Positions 26,231-34,804 are shown, counted from the stretch's first letter. The stretch: DNA of 64,000 nucleotides from Janthinobacterium sp. FW305-129 (GCF_020858115.1 NZ_JACYMM010000015.1:1-64000), one strand, 5' to 3'. Numbers and translations are program-made. Notes: generated from the sequence alone by a model not told the origin.

Positions 26231-26866
26231 ATGCTGAAACCACACGCCACTTGCGATGATGATGCCGCCGTCGCGGCATCCGACATGGTCCGGATTCTCG
26301 ACGTCGAGAACGGACTGGGCCGCATCATGGGCGACCGCATCCTGTACCTGAAAATCCTGCGCCGCTTCCTGCATGACCATGGCACCACGCCGTGCCAGAT
26401 CCGCGCCGAATTCGACGCGGGCAACTATAGCTCCGCGCGCCTGAAGGCGCATACCCTGAAAGGCGCCGCCGGCATGATCGGTGCGCGCCACGTGCATGGC
26501 CTGGCGACAACCCTGGAGTCGGCACTGCGTGCGCAGGCGCCCGACCTGGACCAGCAGATACTGCAGCTGGAACTGGCGCAGGATCAATTGCTCGGCGCCG
26601 TCAGCAGCATGCTGGGCACGCCGGAGACCTCCCACATGGCGGCGCAGGACATGGCACCCGATCCGGCCGCGCCCGCCATCCAGCTGCTGCTGGCGCGCCT
26701 GGCCAGCCATCTGCGCGAAGGCGACGGCGCGGCCATCGACATCCTCGAAAACTCCGCCAGCCTGCTGGCCGCCAGCCTGGGCGTGCACGTCTACCAGGAA
26801 GTGGCGGCCGCCGCGCACGAGTTCGATTTCGACGGCGCCCTCGCGGCGCTGCTGCGGCGCCGCTAG
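26231..26866 (+). CDS. Orphan histidine phosphotransfer (Hpt) protein
   Basis: About 211 residues. The Hpt motif AHTLKGAAGMIGA carries the phosphorylatable His (residue 74 from this start). It is preceded by LDVENGLGRIMGDRILYLKILRRFLHDH, a typical Hpt lead-in helix. The C-terminal half (LLLARLASHLREGDGAAIDILENSASLLAASLG...) repeats the helical layout but has no His in the corresponding helix, so it may be a degenerate second Hpt module. Start choice is uncertain: ATGs at 26192 and 26285 are also possible and none has a clear Shine-Dalgarno. There is no kinase or receiver next to it, so it would relay phosphate for a distant hybrid kinase, or be a detached kinase tail. Confidence 0.72.
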   Translation: MLKPHATCDDDAAVAASDMVRILDVENGLGRIMGDRILYLKILRRFLHDHGTTPCQIRAEFDAGNYSSARLKAHTLKGAAGMIGARHVHGLATTLESALRAQAPDLDQQILQLELAQDQLLGAVSSMLGTPETSHMAAQDMAPDPAAPAIQLLLARLASHLREGDGAAIDILENSASLLAASLGVHVYQEVAAAAHEFDFDGALAALLRRR

Positions 26867-26877
26867 CAAGCACACAC

Positions 26878-27078
26878 TCAAGGGTGGTATTGCGCCTCTT
26901 CCGCATATGCCACGCAACAACTCTTGCAACAGAAACGGCGCACGGCATCGAGCGGCTTGTCGCAGTACCAGCACGCGCCTTTCGGCGGCAAGGAGGCGAT
27001 CAATTCCGGCATGGCAGGCAGTGGTCGCGCCACTACCTCATCCTCGCATTCCACGACATCCGGCTGTTTGCTGTCCAT
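26878..27078 (-). CDS. Small cysteine-cluster (zinc-ribbon-like) protein
   Basis: A 66-residue protein with a low-complexity acidic N-terminus and a C-terminal GACWYCDKPLDAVRRFCCKSCCVAYAEEA. That is a CxxC knuckle followed by CCxxCC, consistent with a treble-clef or zinc-ribbon binding site. The start is supported by AGGAAAGGA 6 bases upstream. It lies between the convergent Hpt gene and the divergent M1 peptidase gene. I recognise no named family; a nucleic-acid or protein-binding adaptor is a guess. Confidence 0.65.
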   Translation of the reverse strand: MDSKQPDVVECEDEVVARPLPAMPELIASLPPKGACWYCDKPLDAVRRFCCKSCCVAYAEEAQYHP

Positions 27079-27257
27079 GGCGCTTCCTTTCCTAGCGGCA
27101 CTTCAAGGCCGCTCAGCAAGATTACGTCAGCGCAGTTTGAAGCCCATGATATTTCTCAACGGCGGCCACGCTTGCCCCATCGGCACAGTGAAATTTCCAA
27201 ACGACAATGTTGCCACTTAACACTACAATCAGTGTTCCATTCACTTGCGCGTTCGCC

Positions 27258-28955
27258 ATGAAACACACTCCCCTGCTGTTCTCCTGCTTGCTGCTCAGCG
27301 CCTGCGCCACGCGCGCGCCCACCGCCTATACCCTCAATTCGGGCGCCGAACGCACGCCGGAACAATTGGCGGTGGTGTTCGAACACGCCGACCTGATCCT
27401 GCGCATCGATCCAGCCAGCCGCAGCATTGCCGGCGACGCGCGCCTGACCTTTCTGGCGACGCAGCCGATCTCGCGTTTCGCGCTGGACCTGGACCGCAAC
27501 CTGCCCGTCGACGCCGTCGAAGTCGACGGCAAGGCGCTGCGGCCGCAGGACTATGCCAATCCTGACGGGCGCCTGAGCATGACCTTGCCGGCCACCCTCG
27601 CGGCAGGCGCGCGCACCACCATCCGCGTCGTCTACCACGGCGTGCCGCACGTCGCCGTGAAAGCGCCGTGGGATGGCGGCATGGTGTGGTCGAGCACGGC
27701 CGATGGCGCGCCGTGGGTCGCCAGCGCCGTGCAAGGTGAAGGCTGCGACCTGTTCTGGCCCTGCATCGACCACCCGATGGGCAAGGCGCAGCTGATCGAC
27801 CAGCACATCCAGGTGCCGGCGCCGCTGGTGGCGGCCGGCAACGGCATCGCGCGCGGTATGGATGAGGCCGACGGCTGGCGCACCTGGCACTGGCGCGCCA
27901 AACACCCAAGCACCTATGGCATCGCCCTCAACGTGGCGCCCTACCGCAGCCTGCAGGGCGAATATGCGAGCCGCTACGGCAACCGCATCCCCCTGCAATT
28001 CTGGTACTTGCCGGAAAGCGAGGCCAAGGCCGGCGCCCTGTTCGCGGAATTGCCGCCCATGCTGGACTTTTTCGAAAGCGTCATTGGCCCCTACCCGTTT
28101 GGCGATGAAAAAGTCGGCATCGCCGAAACCCCGCACAAGGGCATGGAACACCAGACCATCAATGCCTATGGCAACAAATTCGCCAAAACCAGCTACGGCT
28201 ACGACGAATTGCTGCAGCATGAATTTGCCCATGAATGGTTCGGCAACCAGTTGACCAACAGCAACTGGGACGATATGTGGCTGCACGAAGGCTTCGGCAC
28301 GTATATGCAACCGCTGTACATGCAATATCTGCGGGGCGAGCAGGAATATTTTGCTTCGTTGCAACAAATACGCGCCGGCATCGTCAACAAGGCACCCATG
28401 GTCTCGGGCAAGCCGAAAACCGAAGAGGAAGTCTACGATCTGAAAAAGGGCGGGCCGGGCGGCGACATTTATGCGAAAGGGGCACTGGTGCTGCACACCT
28501 TGCGCGGCCTGATCGGCGACGACGCCTTCTTCCGCGCCGTGCGCCTGCTCGTCTACGGCACGGAGCGGCCGCAGCCGGGCCAATTCCAGCCGCGCTATGG
28601 CAGCACGCAGGAATTCATGGCCATCGTCAATAAAGTCACGGGCAGCAATTACGACTGGTTCTTCCAGGCCTATTTGTACCAGGCAGCGCTGCCGGAACTG
28701 TCCGCCGTGCGTGACGGCAACACCTTGCGCCTGCAATGGAAAACGCCGGCCGACATCGCCTTCCCGATGCCGGTGGAAGTGCGTATCGGCAAGGAAACCC
28801 ATACCGTGCCCATGTCGCTGGGCTTCGGCGAACTGCCCCTGCCGGCCGGCGCCACGTACACGCTCGACCCGCACTCGCGCGTGCTGCGCCAGGCTGAGCA
28901 TATCGAGGCGTTCCAGAAATTCAAGGAAGAACAGGCGAAGGGGAAGAAGGGGTAG
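27258..28955 (+). CDS. M1-family zinc aminopeptidase lipoprotein
   Basis: A 565-residue protein with lipoprotein signal (lipobox LLSAC, Cys at residue 15). The zinc motif is His321-Glu-Phe-Ala-His325 with the third ligand Glu344 18 residues on (LHEGFGTY). The substrate-binding KGMEHQT replaces the usual GxMEN. It is an aminopeptidase-N-like membrane-attached protease that probably trims peptides in the periplasm. It lacks the large C-terminal domain of PepN, as other short bacterial M1 enzymes do. The Met at 27258 is chosen because it opens the signal peptide. Confidence 0.92.
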   Translation: MKHTPLLFSCLLLSACATRAPTAYTLNSGAERTPEQLAVVFEHADLILRIDPASRSIAGDARLTFLATQPISRFALDLDRNLPVDAVEVDGKALRPQDYANPDGRLSMTLPATLAAGARTTIRVVYHGVPHVAVKAPWDGGMVWSSTADGAPWVASAVQGEGCDLFWPCIDHPMGKAQLIDQHIQVPAPLVAAGNGIARGMDEADGWRTWHWRAKHPSTYGIALNVAPYRSLQGEYASRYGNRIPLQFWYLPESEAKAGALFAELPPMLDFFESVIGPYPFGDEKVGIAETPHKGMEHQTINAYGNKFAKTSYGYDELLQHEFAHEWFGNQLTNSNWDDMWLHEGFGTYMQPLYMQYLRGEQEYFASLQQIRAGIVNKAPMVSGKPKTEEEVYDLKKGGPGGDIYAKGALVLHTLRGLIGDDAFFRAVRLLVYGTERPQPGQFQPRYGSTQEFMAIVNKVTGSNYDWFFQAYLYQAALPELSAVRDGNTLRLQWKTPADIAFPMPVEVRIGKETHTVPMSLGFGELPLPAGATYTLDPHSRVLRQAEHIEAFQKFKEEQAKGKKG

Positions 28956-28963
28956 CAAAACCT

Positions 28964-29031
28964 GGGGTCAGACCCCCTCGCACCTGAGCGATGACCTTTG
29001 TGTTAGCGGTATTGAGGGCCTGACCCCGGCC
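28964..29031. repeat. Palindromic repeat pair, GGGGTCAGACCCC type
   Basis: GGGGTC-A-GACCCC (28964-28976) is followed about 40 bases on by a degenerate copy, GGGCCTGACCCC with GGCC flanks. The same core recurs at 37719-37809. It lies between the convergent ends of the M1 peptidase gene and the 99-residue protein gene, where a REP-like element would be expected. Confidence 0.6.
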
Positions 29032-29047
29032 TTTCCGCCGTTCGGAC

Positions 29048-29347
29048 TTATTTCCGAAAGCTCCTGACCGCATCATTGGCATTCTCGGCAATGACTTGTT
29101 GCAGCTTCGGCTGCCCCGCATACTTCACGCGCAGCCGTTTCCACTGCTTCTGCGCCTGGCCGCACGAGCTGGCCACGGCCTGCGTGATCTCGCGCTGGCG
29201 CGCCTTGTCGTTGTCATCCCATTCGCCGGCGAAGTGCTCGCACATCTGCGCATTTTCGACGAATTTCGCCACATCCTGCGGCAACTTTTCCTGCGCGCCA
29301 GCCAGCAGGGGGACGCAACCTAGCATGAAAGCGAGTACAAGCTTCAT
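29048..29347 (-). CDS. Small exported protein of unknown function
   Basis: A 99-residue protein with a clear signal peptide (residues 1-18, ending LLAGA). The mature part is helical and charged with two Cys (AQMCEHFAGEWDDNDKARQREITQAVASSCGQAQKQWKRLRVKY). The Shine-Dalgarno is GGAAGG 6 bases before ATG. I know no named family. The spacing of the two Cys would allow a disulphide in the periplasm. Confidence 0.75.
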   Translation of the reverse strand: MKLVLAFMLGCVPLLAGAQEKLPQDVAKFVENAQMCEHFAGEWDDNDKARQREITQAVASSCGQAQKQWKRLRVKYAGQPKLQQVIAENANDAVRSFRK

Positions 29348-29368
29348 CGAAACCTTCCATTCTCGTTA

Positions 29369-29380
29369 CGATGCAGAAAC
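29369..29380 (+). repeat. Distal 12-bp direct repeat (putative att site) of the mnmE-linked island
   Basis: CGATGCAGAAAC, identical to the copy at 30285-30296 within the 3' end of mnmE. The DNA between the copies is visibly AT-richer than its surroundings and carries a single gene. Confidence 0.6.
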
Positions 29381-29492
29381 AGTGAGTTTAGTGCACACCC
29401 GCAAGAATAGGGAAGTTTCGCCTTGCAGCTCCTATCGGATGTACTTAAGCGTGTACTAAAACTAGAATTTCAAAATCGATGACTAGATTGAG

Positions 29493-30182
29493 TTACATTT
29501 CTTGTTTATAAGTTACTCCGGCCGCATCGGTCACAGTTATCGATGCCGTGATTGAAATCGTAATTGGACCCAGAGCTTGAGCGGTGGAAAGCGGATCAAA
29601 TTTCGGATACAACTTAGTCATCGCAATGTAAAGACCTTCAATCAAGCCATGCATTGCAATTAAAGGAAATCTAATATCCCGAAAGCGCATTGCATTTCCG
29701 TCATCATCGAGAGCCAACACAATGGGACCGCTACCAACTTGACCGGACGCAATTTGGGTATGCATATGGTCATATTGATTTCGAAGCTTGAGAAGCCTAT
29801 CGATTACTTCGGCAAACTCTTTACAAAAATTGTCAAAAGCCGGAACAGACTTGGACAACTGACGCATACACATACTTGCTCGGAACGCTGAGCTCATGCA
29901 GTCTTCCATATGCTCCGCAAAATCCAAGATGGGCAATGCACGCCCCTGGGATAACTCTGCAGGGGAGCGCCTAGCCTCTTCAATTTGCTGAATTATGGTG
30001 TCTCGCGCAGAGTTGTAGTGTCGCCCAGCTTTCAGTAGACAATGCATCACCCATGATTTCCACTTACGCTCCTCAACGCTTATCTGATCAGGAATAAAAA
30101 CCCCGATCATGAATACATGATCTCTAAGTCCTTCAATATTACCAGTGAGAGGGGGCATTCCACAGTGAGTAGGGATTGTCAT
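29493..30182 (-). CDS. Hypothetical protein in low-GC island
   Basis: A 229-residue, mostly helical protein with no signal peptide or transmembrane segment and no family that I recognise. It contains WVMHCLLKAGRHYNSARDTIIQQIEEA, FAEVIDRLLKLRNQYDHMHTQI and a beta-like C-terminus (PITISITASITVTD). Codon use is AT-rich compared with the genes on both sides, which suggests transfer. It is the only cargo of the segment between the two putative att repeats. A defence or stress-sensing role is possible for a lone cargo gene but there is no direct sign of one. Confidence 0.7.
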   Translation of the reverse strand: MTIPTHCGMPPLTGNIEGLRDHVFMIGVFIPDQISVEERKWKSWVMHCLLKAGRHYNSARDTIIQQIEEARRSPAELSQGRALPILDFAEHMEDCMSSAFRASMCMRQLSKSVPAFDNFCKEFAEVIDRLLKLRNQYDHMHTQIASGQVGSGPIVLALDDDGNAMRFRDIRFPLIAMHGLIEGLYIAMTKLYPKFDPLSTAQALGPITISITASITVTDAAGVTYKQEM

Positions 30183-30276
30183 ATTCTATGTTGAAATAAA
30201 GCTTGGCTGCAGACACTTCCGACTAACATGCTTTGAGGAAGCAACTTTTTTATATTTTGGCCATTAACAATGGTTT

Positions 30277-31656
30277 CTATTTGCCGATGCAGAAACGGCT
30301 GAAAATCACGCCCAGCAGATCATCAGGCGAGAACTCGCCCGTGATGCTCGACAGCTGCACCTGCGCCAGGCGCAGTTCTTCGGCGAACAGGTCCAGCGAC
30401 TGGTCGTCCTGCGCCGCGTGTTCGGCGGCGATGTCCAGGTGCTTGCCAGCCGACTTGAGCGCGATCAAATGGCGCTCGCGCGCCAGGTACAGCGATTCGC
30501 CCGTCTGCTGCCAGCCGGCGATGCGCAGCAGCTCGGCGCGCAGCAGGTCGATGCCGATGTGCTCGTGGGCGGACAGGTACACGTGGGTGGCATCGGGCAG
30601 GCTATCCACGCCGGGCTTGTGGCCCGACAGGTCAATCTTGTTCCACACGCGCACCACGGGCACGCCTTCCGGGAAGGCGGCGACGATGGTTTCATCGGCC
30701 AAAGTCGGGCCATGATCTGCGTCAAGCAGGTGCAGGATCACGTCGGCCTTGCCGATCTCGCCCCACGTGCGCTCGATGCCGATGCGCTCGACGGCGTCGA
30801 TGGTGTCGCCGGCGCTGCGGATGCCGGCCGTATCGATGATGTTGAGCGGAATGCCCTCGATCTGGATGGTTTCGCTGACCTTGTCGCGCGTGGTGCCGGC
30901 GATCGGCGTCACAATCGCCACATCGGCGCCCGCCAGCGCGTTCAGCAGCGACGATTTGCCCACGTTCGGCTGGCCCGCCAGCACCACGTTCAGGCCTTCG
31001 CGCAGCAGCGCGCCCTGCGCCGCCTGCGCAAACACTTTATGCAACGCTTCGATAACGGCTTTCAACTGGCCGCGCGCATTCGATTTTTCCAGGAAGTCGA
31101 TTTCTTCTTCCGGAAAGTCCAGGGTCGCCTCAACCAGCATCCTTAAACCCGTCACCTGCTCCACCAGCGCGTGGATGGTGTTCGAGAACGCGCCCGACAG
31201 CGATTGCGAGGCGGACTTGGCGGCCGCTTCCGTCGAGGCGTCGATCAGGTCGGCCACGGCTTCGGCTTGCGCCAGATCAAGCTTGTCATTCAAAAACGCG
31301 CGGCGCGTGAATTCGCCCGGTTCTGCCAGGCGCAAGCCGCTGTCCTTGCCCGCTTCGAGCACGCGCGCCAGCAGCAGCTGCAGCACGATGGGGCCGCCAT
31401 GGCCCTGCAATTCCAGCACGTCTTCGCCCGTGTACGAATGCGGGCCCTTGAAGTGGATGGCGATGCCCTGGTCGATGATGCTGCCATCGGCTTCCGTAAA
31501 CGGCAGATAGGTGGCGTGGCGCGGTTTCAGCTGCTGCGCGCCGAACAGGGCCGTCATCACAGGAGCGAGGTTTTTGCCGGAGGCGCGTACCACGCCGATG
31601 CCGCCGCGCCCGGGGGCGGTGGCGATGGCGGCGATAGGGGAAGAGTCGAGTTTCAT
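30277..31656 (-). CDS. mnmE: tRNA modification GTPase MnmE
   Basis: A 459-residue protein of standard length. It has an N-terminal formyl-THF-binding domain ([22 protein letters not shown]), a central G domain with P-loop [12 protein letters not shown], switch DTAGIR and NKID, and the C-terminal Cys motif FCIGK. With MnmG it makes 5-carboxymethylaminomethyl-uridine at the tRNA wobble position. It lies downstream of yidC in the usual origin-proximal order but is separated by a terminator. Its last codons coincide with a putative att site. Confidence 0.97.
   Translation of the reverse strand: MKLDSSPIAAIATAPGRGGIGVVRASGKNLAPVMTALFGAQQLKPRHATYLPFTEADGSIIDQGIAIHFKGPHSYTGEDVLELQGHGGPIVLQLLLARVLEAGKDSGLRLAEPGEFTRRAFLNDKLDLAQAEAVADLIDASTEAAAKSASQSLSGAFSNTIHALVEQVTGLRMLVEATLDFPEEEIDFLEKSNARGQLKAVIEALHKVFAQAAQGALLREGLNVVLAGQPNVGKSSLLNALAGADVAIVTPIAGTTRDKVSETIQIEGIPLNIIDTAGIRSAGDTIDAVERIGIERTWGEIGKADVILHLLDADHGPTLADETIVAAFPEGVPVVRVWNKIDLSGHKPGVDSLPDATHVYLSAHEHIGIDLLRAELLRIAGWQQTGESLYLARERHLIALKSAGKHLDIAAEHAAQDDQSLDLFAEELRLAQVQLSSITGEFSPDDLLGVIFSRFCIGK
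30285..30296 (+). repeat. Proximal 12-bp direct repeat (putative att site) inside the mnmE 3' end
   Basis: CGATGCAGAAAC. On the minus strand this reads GTTTCTGCATCG and encodes the conserved Phe-Cys-Ile before the stop. The partner copy is at 29369-29380. Confidence 0.6.
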
Positions 31657-31762
31657 GGCGTAATTGTAGTGTATTCGGGGAAGGCTGCAGGGGCTACGCT
31701 ATTGTCAGCGACAAACCGGTGCACATGAAGGGGGCGCTCAGTGGAAGTCCGACAAAACCCAC

Positions 31763-31805
31763 TTTTTTTTGACATCGGACCCACTGGGTCCGATGTCAAA
31801 AAAAA
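31763..31805. repeat. Perfect 21-bp inverted repeat, REP-like
   Basis: The arms of GACATCGGACCCA / TGGGTCCGATGTC are separated by one base and extended on each side by eight T or A residues. The GGACCC...GGGTCC core is related to the GGGGTCAGACCC repeats elsewhere in the window. It lies between yidC and mnmE, abutting the yidC terminator, and could also stop transcription from either side. Confidence 0.7.
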
Positions 31806-31827
31806 GCCCGCGCTCGGCGGGCTTTCT
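31800..31827 (-). terminator. Rho-independent terminator of the rpmH-rnpA-yidD-yidC operon
   Basis: On the minus strand the stem AAGCCCGC / GCGGGCTT is followed by a run of eight T residues, 16 bases past the yidC stop. Confidence 0.8.
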
Positions 31828-31842
31828 GTTCGCTTGCCGGAA

Positions 31843-33573
31843 TTACTTGACGGCTGGCGCGTATTTCTTGGTGATCACCCATTGCTGGCCGATCGACAGG
31901 ACGTTGTTGACGACCCAGTAGAGTACCAGGCCCGACGGGAAGAAGAAGAACATCACCGAGAATGCCAATGGCATGAACAGCATCATCTTCGCTTGCATCG
32001 GATCGGCCGGGGCCGGGTTCAGCTTGGTCGTGATGAACATCGAGATCGCGTACAGCACGGGCAGGATGCACCATGGGTCATGCTGGGCCAGATCGGTGAT
32101 CCAGCCGATCCATGGCGCGCCGCGGATTTCCACGGACGCGTTCAGCACCCAGTACAGGGCGATAAACACAGGCATCTGGATCAAAATCGGCAGGCAGCCG
32201 CCCAGCGGATTGATCTTTTCCGTCTTGTACAGCTCCATCGTCGCCTGGTTCATCTTTTGCGGATCACCCTTGAAGCGTTCGCGGATCGCCTGCATCTTCG
32301 GCGTGACCAGTTTCATCTTGGCCATGCTGCGGTAGCCGGCGGCCGACAGCGGGAAGAACAGCAGCTTGATCAGGATCGTGAAGGCGATGATGGTCCAGCC
32401 CCAGTTGCCGAGCACGCTGTGGATCTGTTCCATGACCCAGAACATCGGCTTGGCGATGATGGTCAGCCAGCCATAATCCTTGACCAGTTCCAGGCCAGGC
32501 GAGACGTTTTCCAGCAGGTGCGCGATTTGCGGACCCGAGTACAGCTTGCTGTCCATGCTGGCCGAGGCGCCTGGCGCCAGGGTCGGCAATGGCAGCACGT
32601 TGCCGATGGCGTACAGGTTGGGGCCGACCTTCTTCGTGAAGATGTCGCGCTTGGCGTTCTCAGGCGGCACGAAAGCCGACACGAAGAAGTGTTGCGAAAT
32701 CGCAAACCAGCCGCCATTCGCCGTGGCCGGGTGCAGGCCCTTCATGGCGTTGTCGTTGCCCTTCTTCTCGTCTTCTGCCGCCGCTTTTTCGATTTTCTCG
32801 AACGTCAGCTTCTGGTACTTGTCTTGCGGCGTGTACAGGGTCGGGCCCGTAAAGCTGCTGTTGAAGAACGAATCGCCGACCGGCTTGTTGCCGTCATGCG
32901 TCAGTTGCAGGTACAGCTGCGGCGTGACAGGGGCTGCGCCCACGTTGGCCACGTCGTGGCGCACGTCGATGACGTAGTCGCCGCGCTTGAAGGTAAACGT
33001 CTTGGTCAGCTTGACGCCGCCTTCGACCGCTTCCATCACCAGTTGAATCTGCTTGCCATCGGTCAGGGTGCGTACGCCAGGCTGTACGGTGAAACCGCTC
33101 GCATGGGTAGGGAAAGGACCGCCGACCAGGCCCGATTGCGCCAGGTAAGTGTGGTTCGCGCCTTCGTCGAACAGCACTTCGTTTTGCTTGCCGTCGTCAG
33201 GCTGGCACCATTTGAACAGGCCGAAGCAGCCGCCAAACCAGCCCGGATTGCCCGCGCCCTTGAACTTCAGCAATTCCAGACGCTTGACCTGGCCGCCCAG
33301 GGTGTCGATGTCGACCTTGATGACGTCGGTGGTGATAGTAATCACTTCGCGCTTGAACGCGGCGGGATCGACCGCTTCACCCGGCAGGGCAGGCACGCCT
33401 GCCGCAGCTGGCAAGGCAGCCGTCTTGGCAGGGGTCGCAGGCGCCTTGGCGGTTTGTTCCGTGTTCGCGGAGAACATCGACGGCTTGCCGTTCGAGATCA
33501 TCCATTCGTTCCAGAGGATTACCAGCGAGACGGAAAACACGATCCACAGGATGGTACGTTTATTGATATCCAT
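31843..33573 (-). CDS. yidC: Membrane protein insertase YidC
   Basis: A 576-residue insertase (Oxa1/YidC/Alb3). It has an N-terminal transmembrane helix (residues 4-22), a large periplasmic beta-supersandwich domain, and a C-terminal five-helix core with the cytoplasmic coiled hairpin AKMKLVTPKMQAIRERFKGDPQKMNQATMELYKTEKINPLGGCLPILIQMP. It inserts and folds inner-membrane proteins with or without Sec. The start MDINKRT is the conserved one; codons upstream in the same frame belong to the yidD overlap. It is in the conserved rpmH-rnpA-yidD-yidC order. Confidence 0.97.
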   Translation of the reverse strand: MDINKRTILWIVFSVSLVILWNEWMISNGKPSMFSANTEQTAKAPATPAKTAALPAAAGVPALPGEAVDPAAFKREVITITTDVIKVDIDTLGGQVKRLELLKFKGAGNPGWFGGCFGLFKWCQPDDGKQNEVLFDEGANHTYLAQSGLVGGPFPTHASGFTVQPGVRTLTDGKQIQLVMEAVEGGVKLTKTFTFKRGDYVIDVRHDVANVGAAPVTPQLYLQLTHDGNKPVGDSFFNSSFTGPTLYTPQDKYQKLTFEKIEKAAAEDEKKGNDNAMKGLHPATANGGWFAISQHFFVSAFVPPENAKRDIFTKKVGPNLYAIGNVLPLPTLAPGASASMDSKLYSGPQIAHLLENVSPGLELVKDYGWLTIIAKPMFWVMEQIHSVLGNWGWTIIAFTILIKLLFFPLSAAGYRSMAKMKLVTPKMQAIRERFKGDPQKMNQATMELYKTEKINPLGGCLPILIQMPVFIALYWVLNASVEIRGAPWIGWITDLAQHDPWCILPVLYAISMFITTKLNPAPADPMQAKMMLFMPLAFSVMFFFFPSGLVLYWVVNNVLSIGQQWVITKKYAPAVK

Positions 33574-33584
33574 TAGGGTATTTG

Positions 33585-33845
33585 TCAGGAGTGGTTGCAA
33601 CCGCAAGCGGTCGTTGAAGATTGTTTGCCATCGGCCGGCGGCACCGGGTCGACGCCCCCTTCATTCCAGGGGTGGCAACGGCACAGGCGCTTGGCAGCCA
33701 GCAGGCTGCCCTTGGCCGTACCGTGCACGCGCAGCGCTTCCATCGCGTAATGCGAACAGCTCGGATAGAAACGGCAATTCTGTCCCAGCATGGGGCTGAT
33801 CAGCAACTGATAAGCGCGCAGCAGGAACAGCAGCAGGGTTTTCAT
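33585..33845 (-). CDS. yidD: Membrane protein insertion efficiency factor YidD
   Basis: An 86-residue protein with the family signature [27 protein letters not shown] and [17 protein letters not shown]. An N-terminal amphipathic helix would place it on the membrane. It assists YidC. ATG overlaps the rnpA stop (ATGA). Confidence 0.96.
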   Translation of the reverse strand: MKTLLLFLLRAYQLLISPMLGQNCRFYPSCSHYAMEALRVHGTAKGSLLAAKRLCRCHPWNEGGVDPVPPADGKQSSTTACGCNHS

Positions 33846-34300
33846 GGCGCGGATGGTGGTGGCGCAGCAACAGAACGGGCCTGGGCGGCGATTTGCGCCG
33901 CGAACAGGCGGCTCAACTCTTCACGCAGCTCGGCTTTGAGCTGGCTCGTGGTGGCCGGGCCATCCTTGCTGTTGACGGCGCGCGACAAACGCACCACGCA
34001 ATCGACCGGCGGCATCGCGCTGTTGCGAAACAGCTCGCGCGTGACGCGCTTGATCGTGTTGCGGGTCGCCGCGCGCGGCGCGAAACGCTTGGCCACAACG
34101 ACGCCCAGCCGCGCATGCGGCAATTGATTGTGTCGGGTGTACAGCACAAAATGCGCTGTTTTTTGCGAAGGGCGCAAACGAAAAACGGATGAAAATTCAT
34201 CCGTTTTAACGATACGCCGAAAGCGCGCGAAGTCGTGTGAACCTTCGCGTTGATTGCCGACTGGAGTACAGCTAGCCACGCGATCAGCTGTCAACGACAA
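33842..34300 (-). CDS. rnpA: Ribonuclease P protein component
   Basis: About 152 residues. The RNase P protein fold is shown by [44 protein letters not shown] (the RNR-like basic helix) and DCVVRLSR. It binds the RNA subunit to mature tRNA 5' ends. The start is uncertain: a TTG lies 2 bases after the rpmH stop and a GTG at 34279; no in-frame ATG suits. The Ala/Pro-rich C-terminal tail is longer than in E. coli. Confidence 0.93.
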   Translation of the reverse strand: MSLTADRVASCTPVGNQREGSHDFARFRRIVKTDEFSSVFRLRPSQKTAHFVLYTRHNQLPHARLGVVVAKRFAPRAATRNTIKRVTRELFRNSAMPPVDCVVRLSRAVNSKDGPATTSQLKAELREELSRLFAAQIAAQARSVAAPPPSAP

Positions 34301-34302
34301 GC

Positions 34303-34437
34303 CTAGACGGCCAGACGTTTGCGGCCCTTTGCGCGACGTGCGTTGAGCACATCACGGCCACCACGGGTAGCCATACGAGCGCGGAAGCCGTGCGTACGCT
34401 TGCGGCGAACGACGGAAGGTTGGTAAGTACGTTTCAT
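34303..34437 (-). CDS. rpmH: 50S ribosomal protein L34
   Basis: 44 residues with the canonical MKRTYQPS start and [10 protein letters not shown]...[18 protein letters not shown]. The length is exactly that of the family. It is the first gene of the leftward operon from the origin region. Confidence 0.98.
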   Translation of the reverse strand: MKRTYQPSVVRRKRTHGFRARMATRGGRDVLNARRAKGRKRLAV

Positions 34438-34624
34438 GTTGGTCTCGCTAAAAACAAAAAAAATGCAAAATCGGGTCTGACGTCCCGTCAGTTTTTGGTG
34501 CCAATGACAATCGCGCACTTATGCCAAGGCACAAGCTGGCCAATCTCATCGCCCGCTTAATCCACGCTTAGTCCATATTGTCGTTCCAAATGAATAAACA
34601 CGGAATACGGGCGGGGAACCCTGA

Positions 34625-34654
34625 ATTATTCAGCATATGCCCCCCTCTTGTCAA
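34625..34654 (-). promoter_or_regulatory. Promoter of the rpmH operon
   Basis: On the minus strand TTGACA (34649-34654) and AATAAT (34625-34630) are separated by 18 bp. The -10 is embedded in the palindrome CTGAATTATTCAG (34621-34633). The leader to rpmH would be about 180 bases. Confidence 0.6.
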
Positions 34655-34756
34655 GGATTGCCGTGATCGCCTGGAAATTTGCGCGCCGCTCCCCATCTGC
34701 CGCCAAGCCCGCGCCAGCACTGCCTGTCACGGGATAACCGGGGGATAAGTCGCCTC

Positions 34757-34765
34757 TTATGCACA
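34757..34765 (+). promoter_or_regulatory. DnaA box
   Basis: TTATGCACA, a perfect match to TTATNCACA, in the rpmH-dnaA gap. Confidence 0.75.
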
Positions 34766-34804
34766 TGGCGCCCCACCCCGCCACACAAAAATAAGCGTCG
34801 TGCC

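Larger units (their letters stand above)
29369..30296. mobile_element. Putative remnant of an integrative element at the mnmE 3' end
   Basis: A low-GC segment of about 0.9 kb bounded by a perfect 12-bp direct repeat, one copy of which encodes the conserved Phe-Cys-Ile end of MnmE. The mnmE 3' end is the known integration site of SGI1-type islands. No integrase is left inside, only a 229-residue protein gene. The sequence shows the repeat and the composition shift; integration is inference. Confidence 0.55.
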
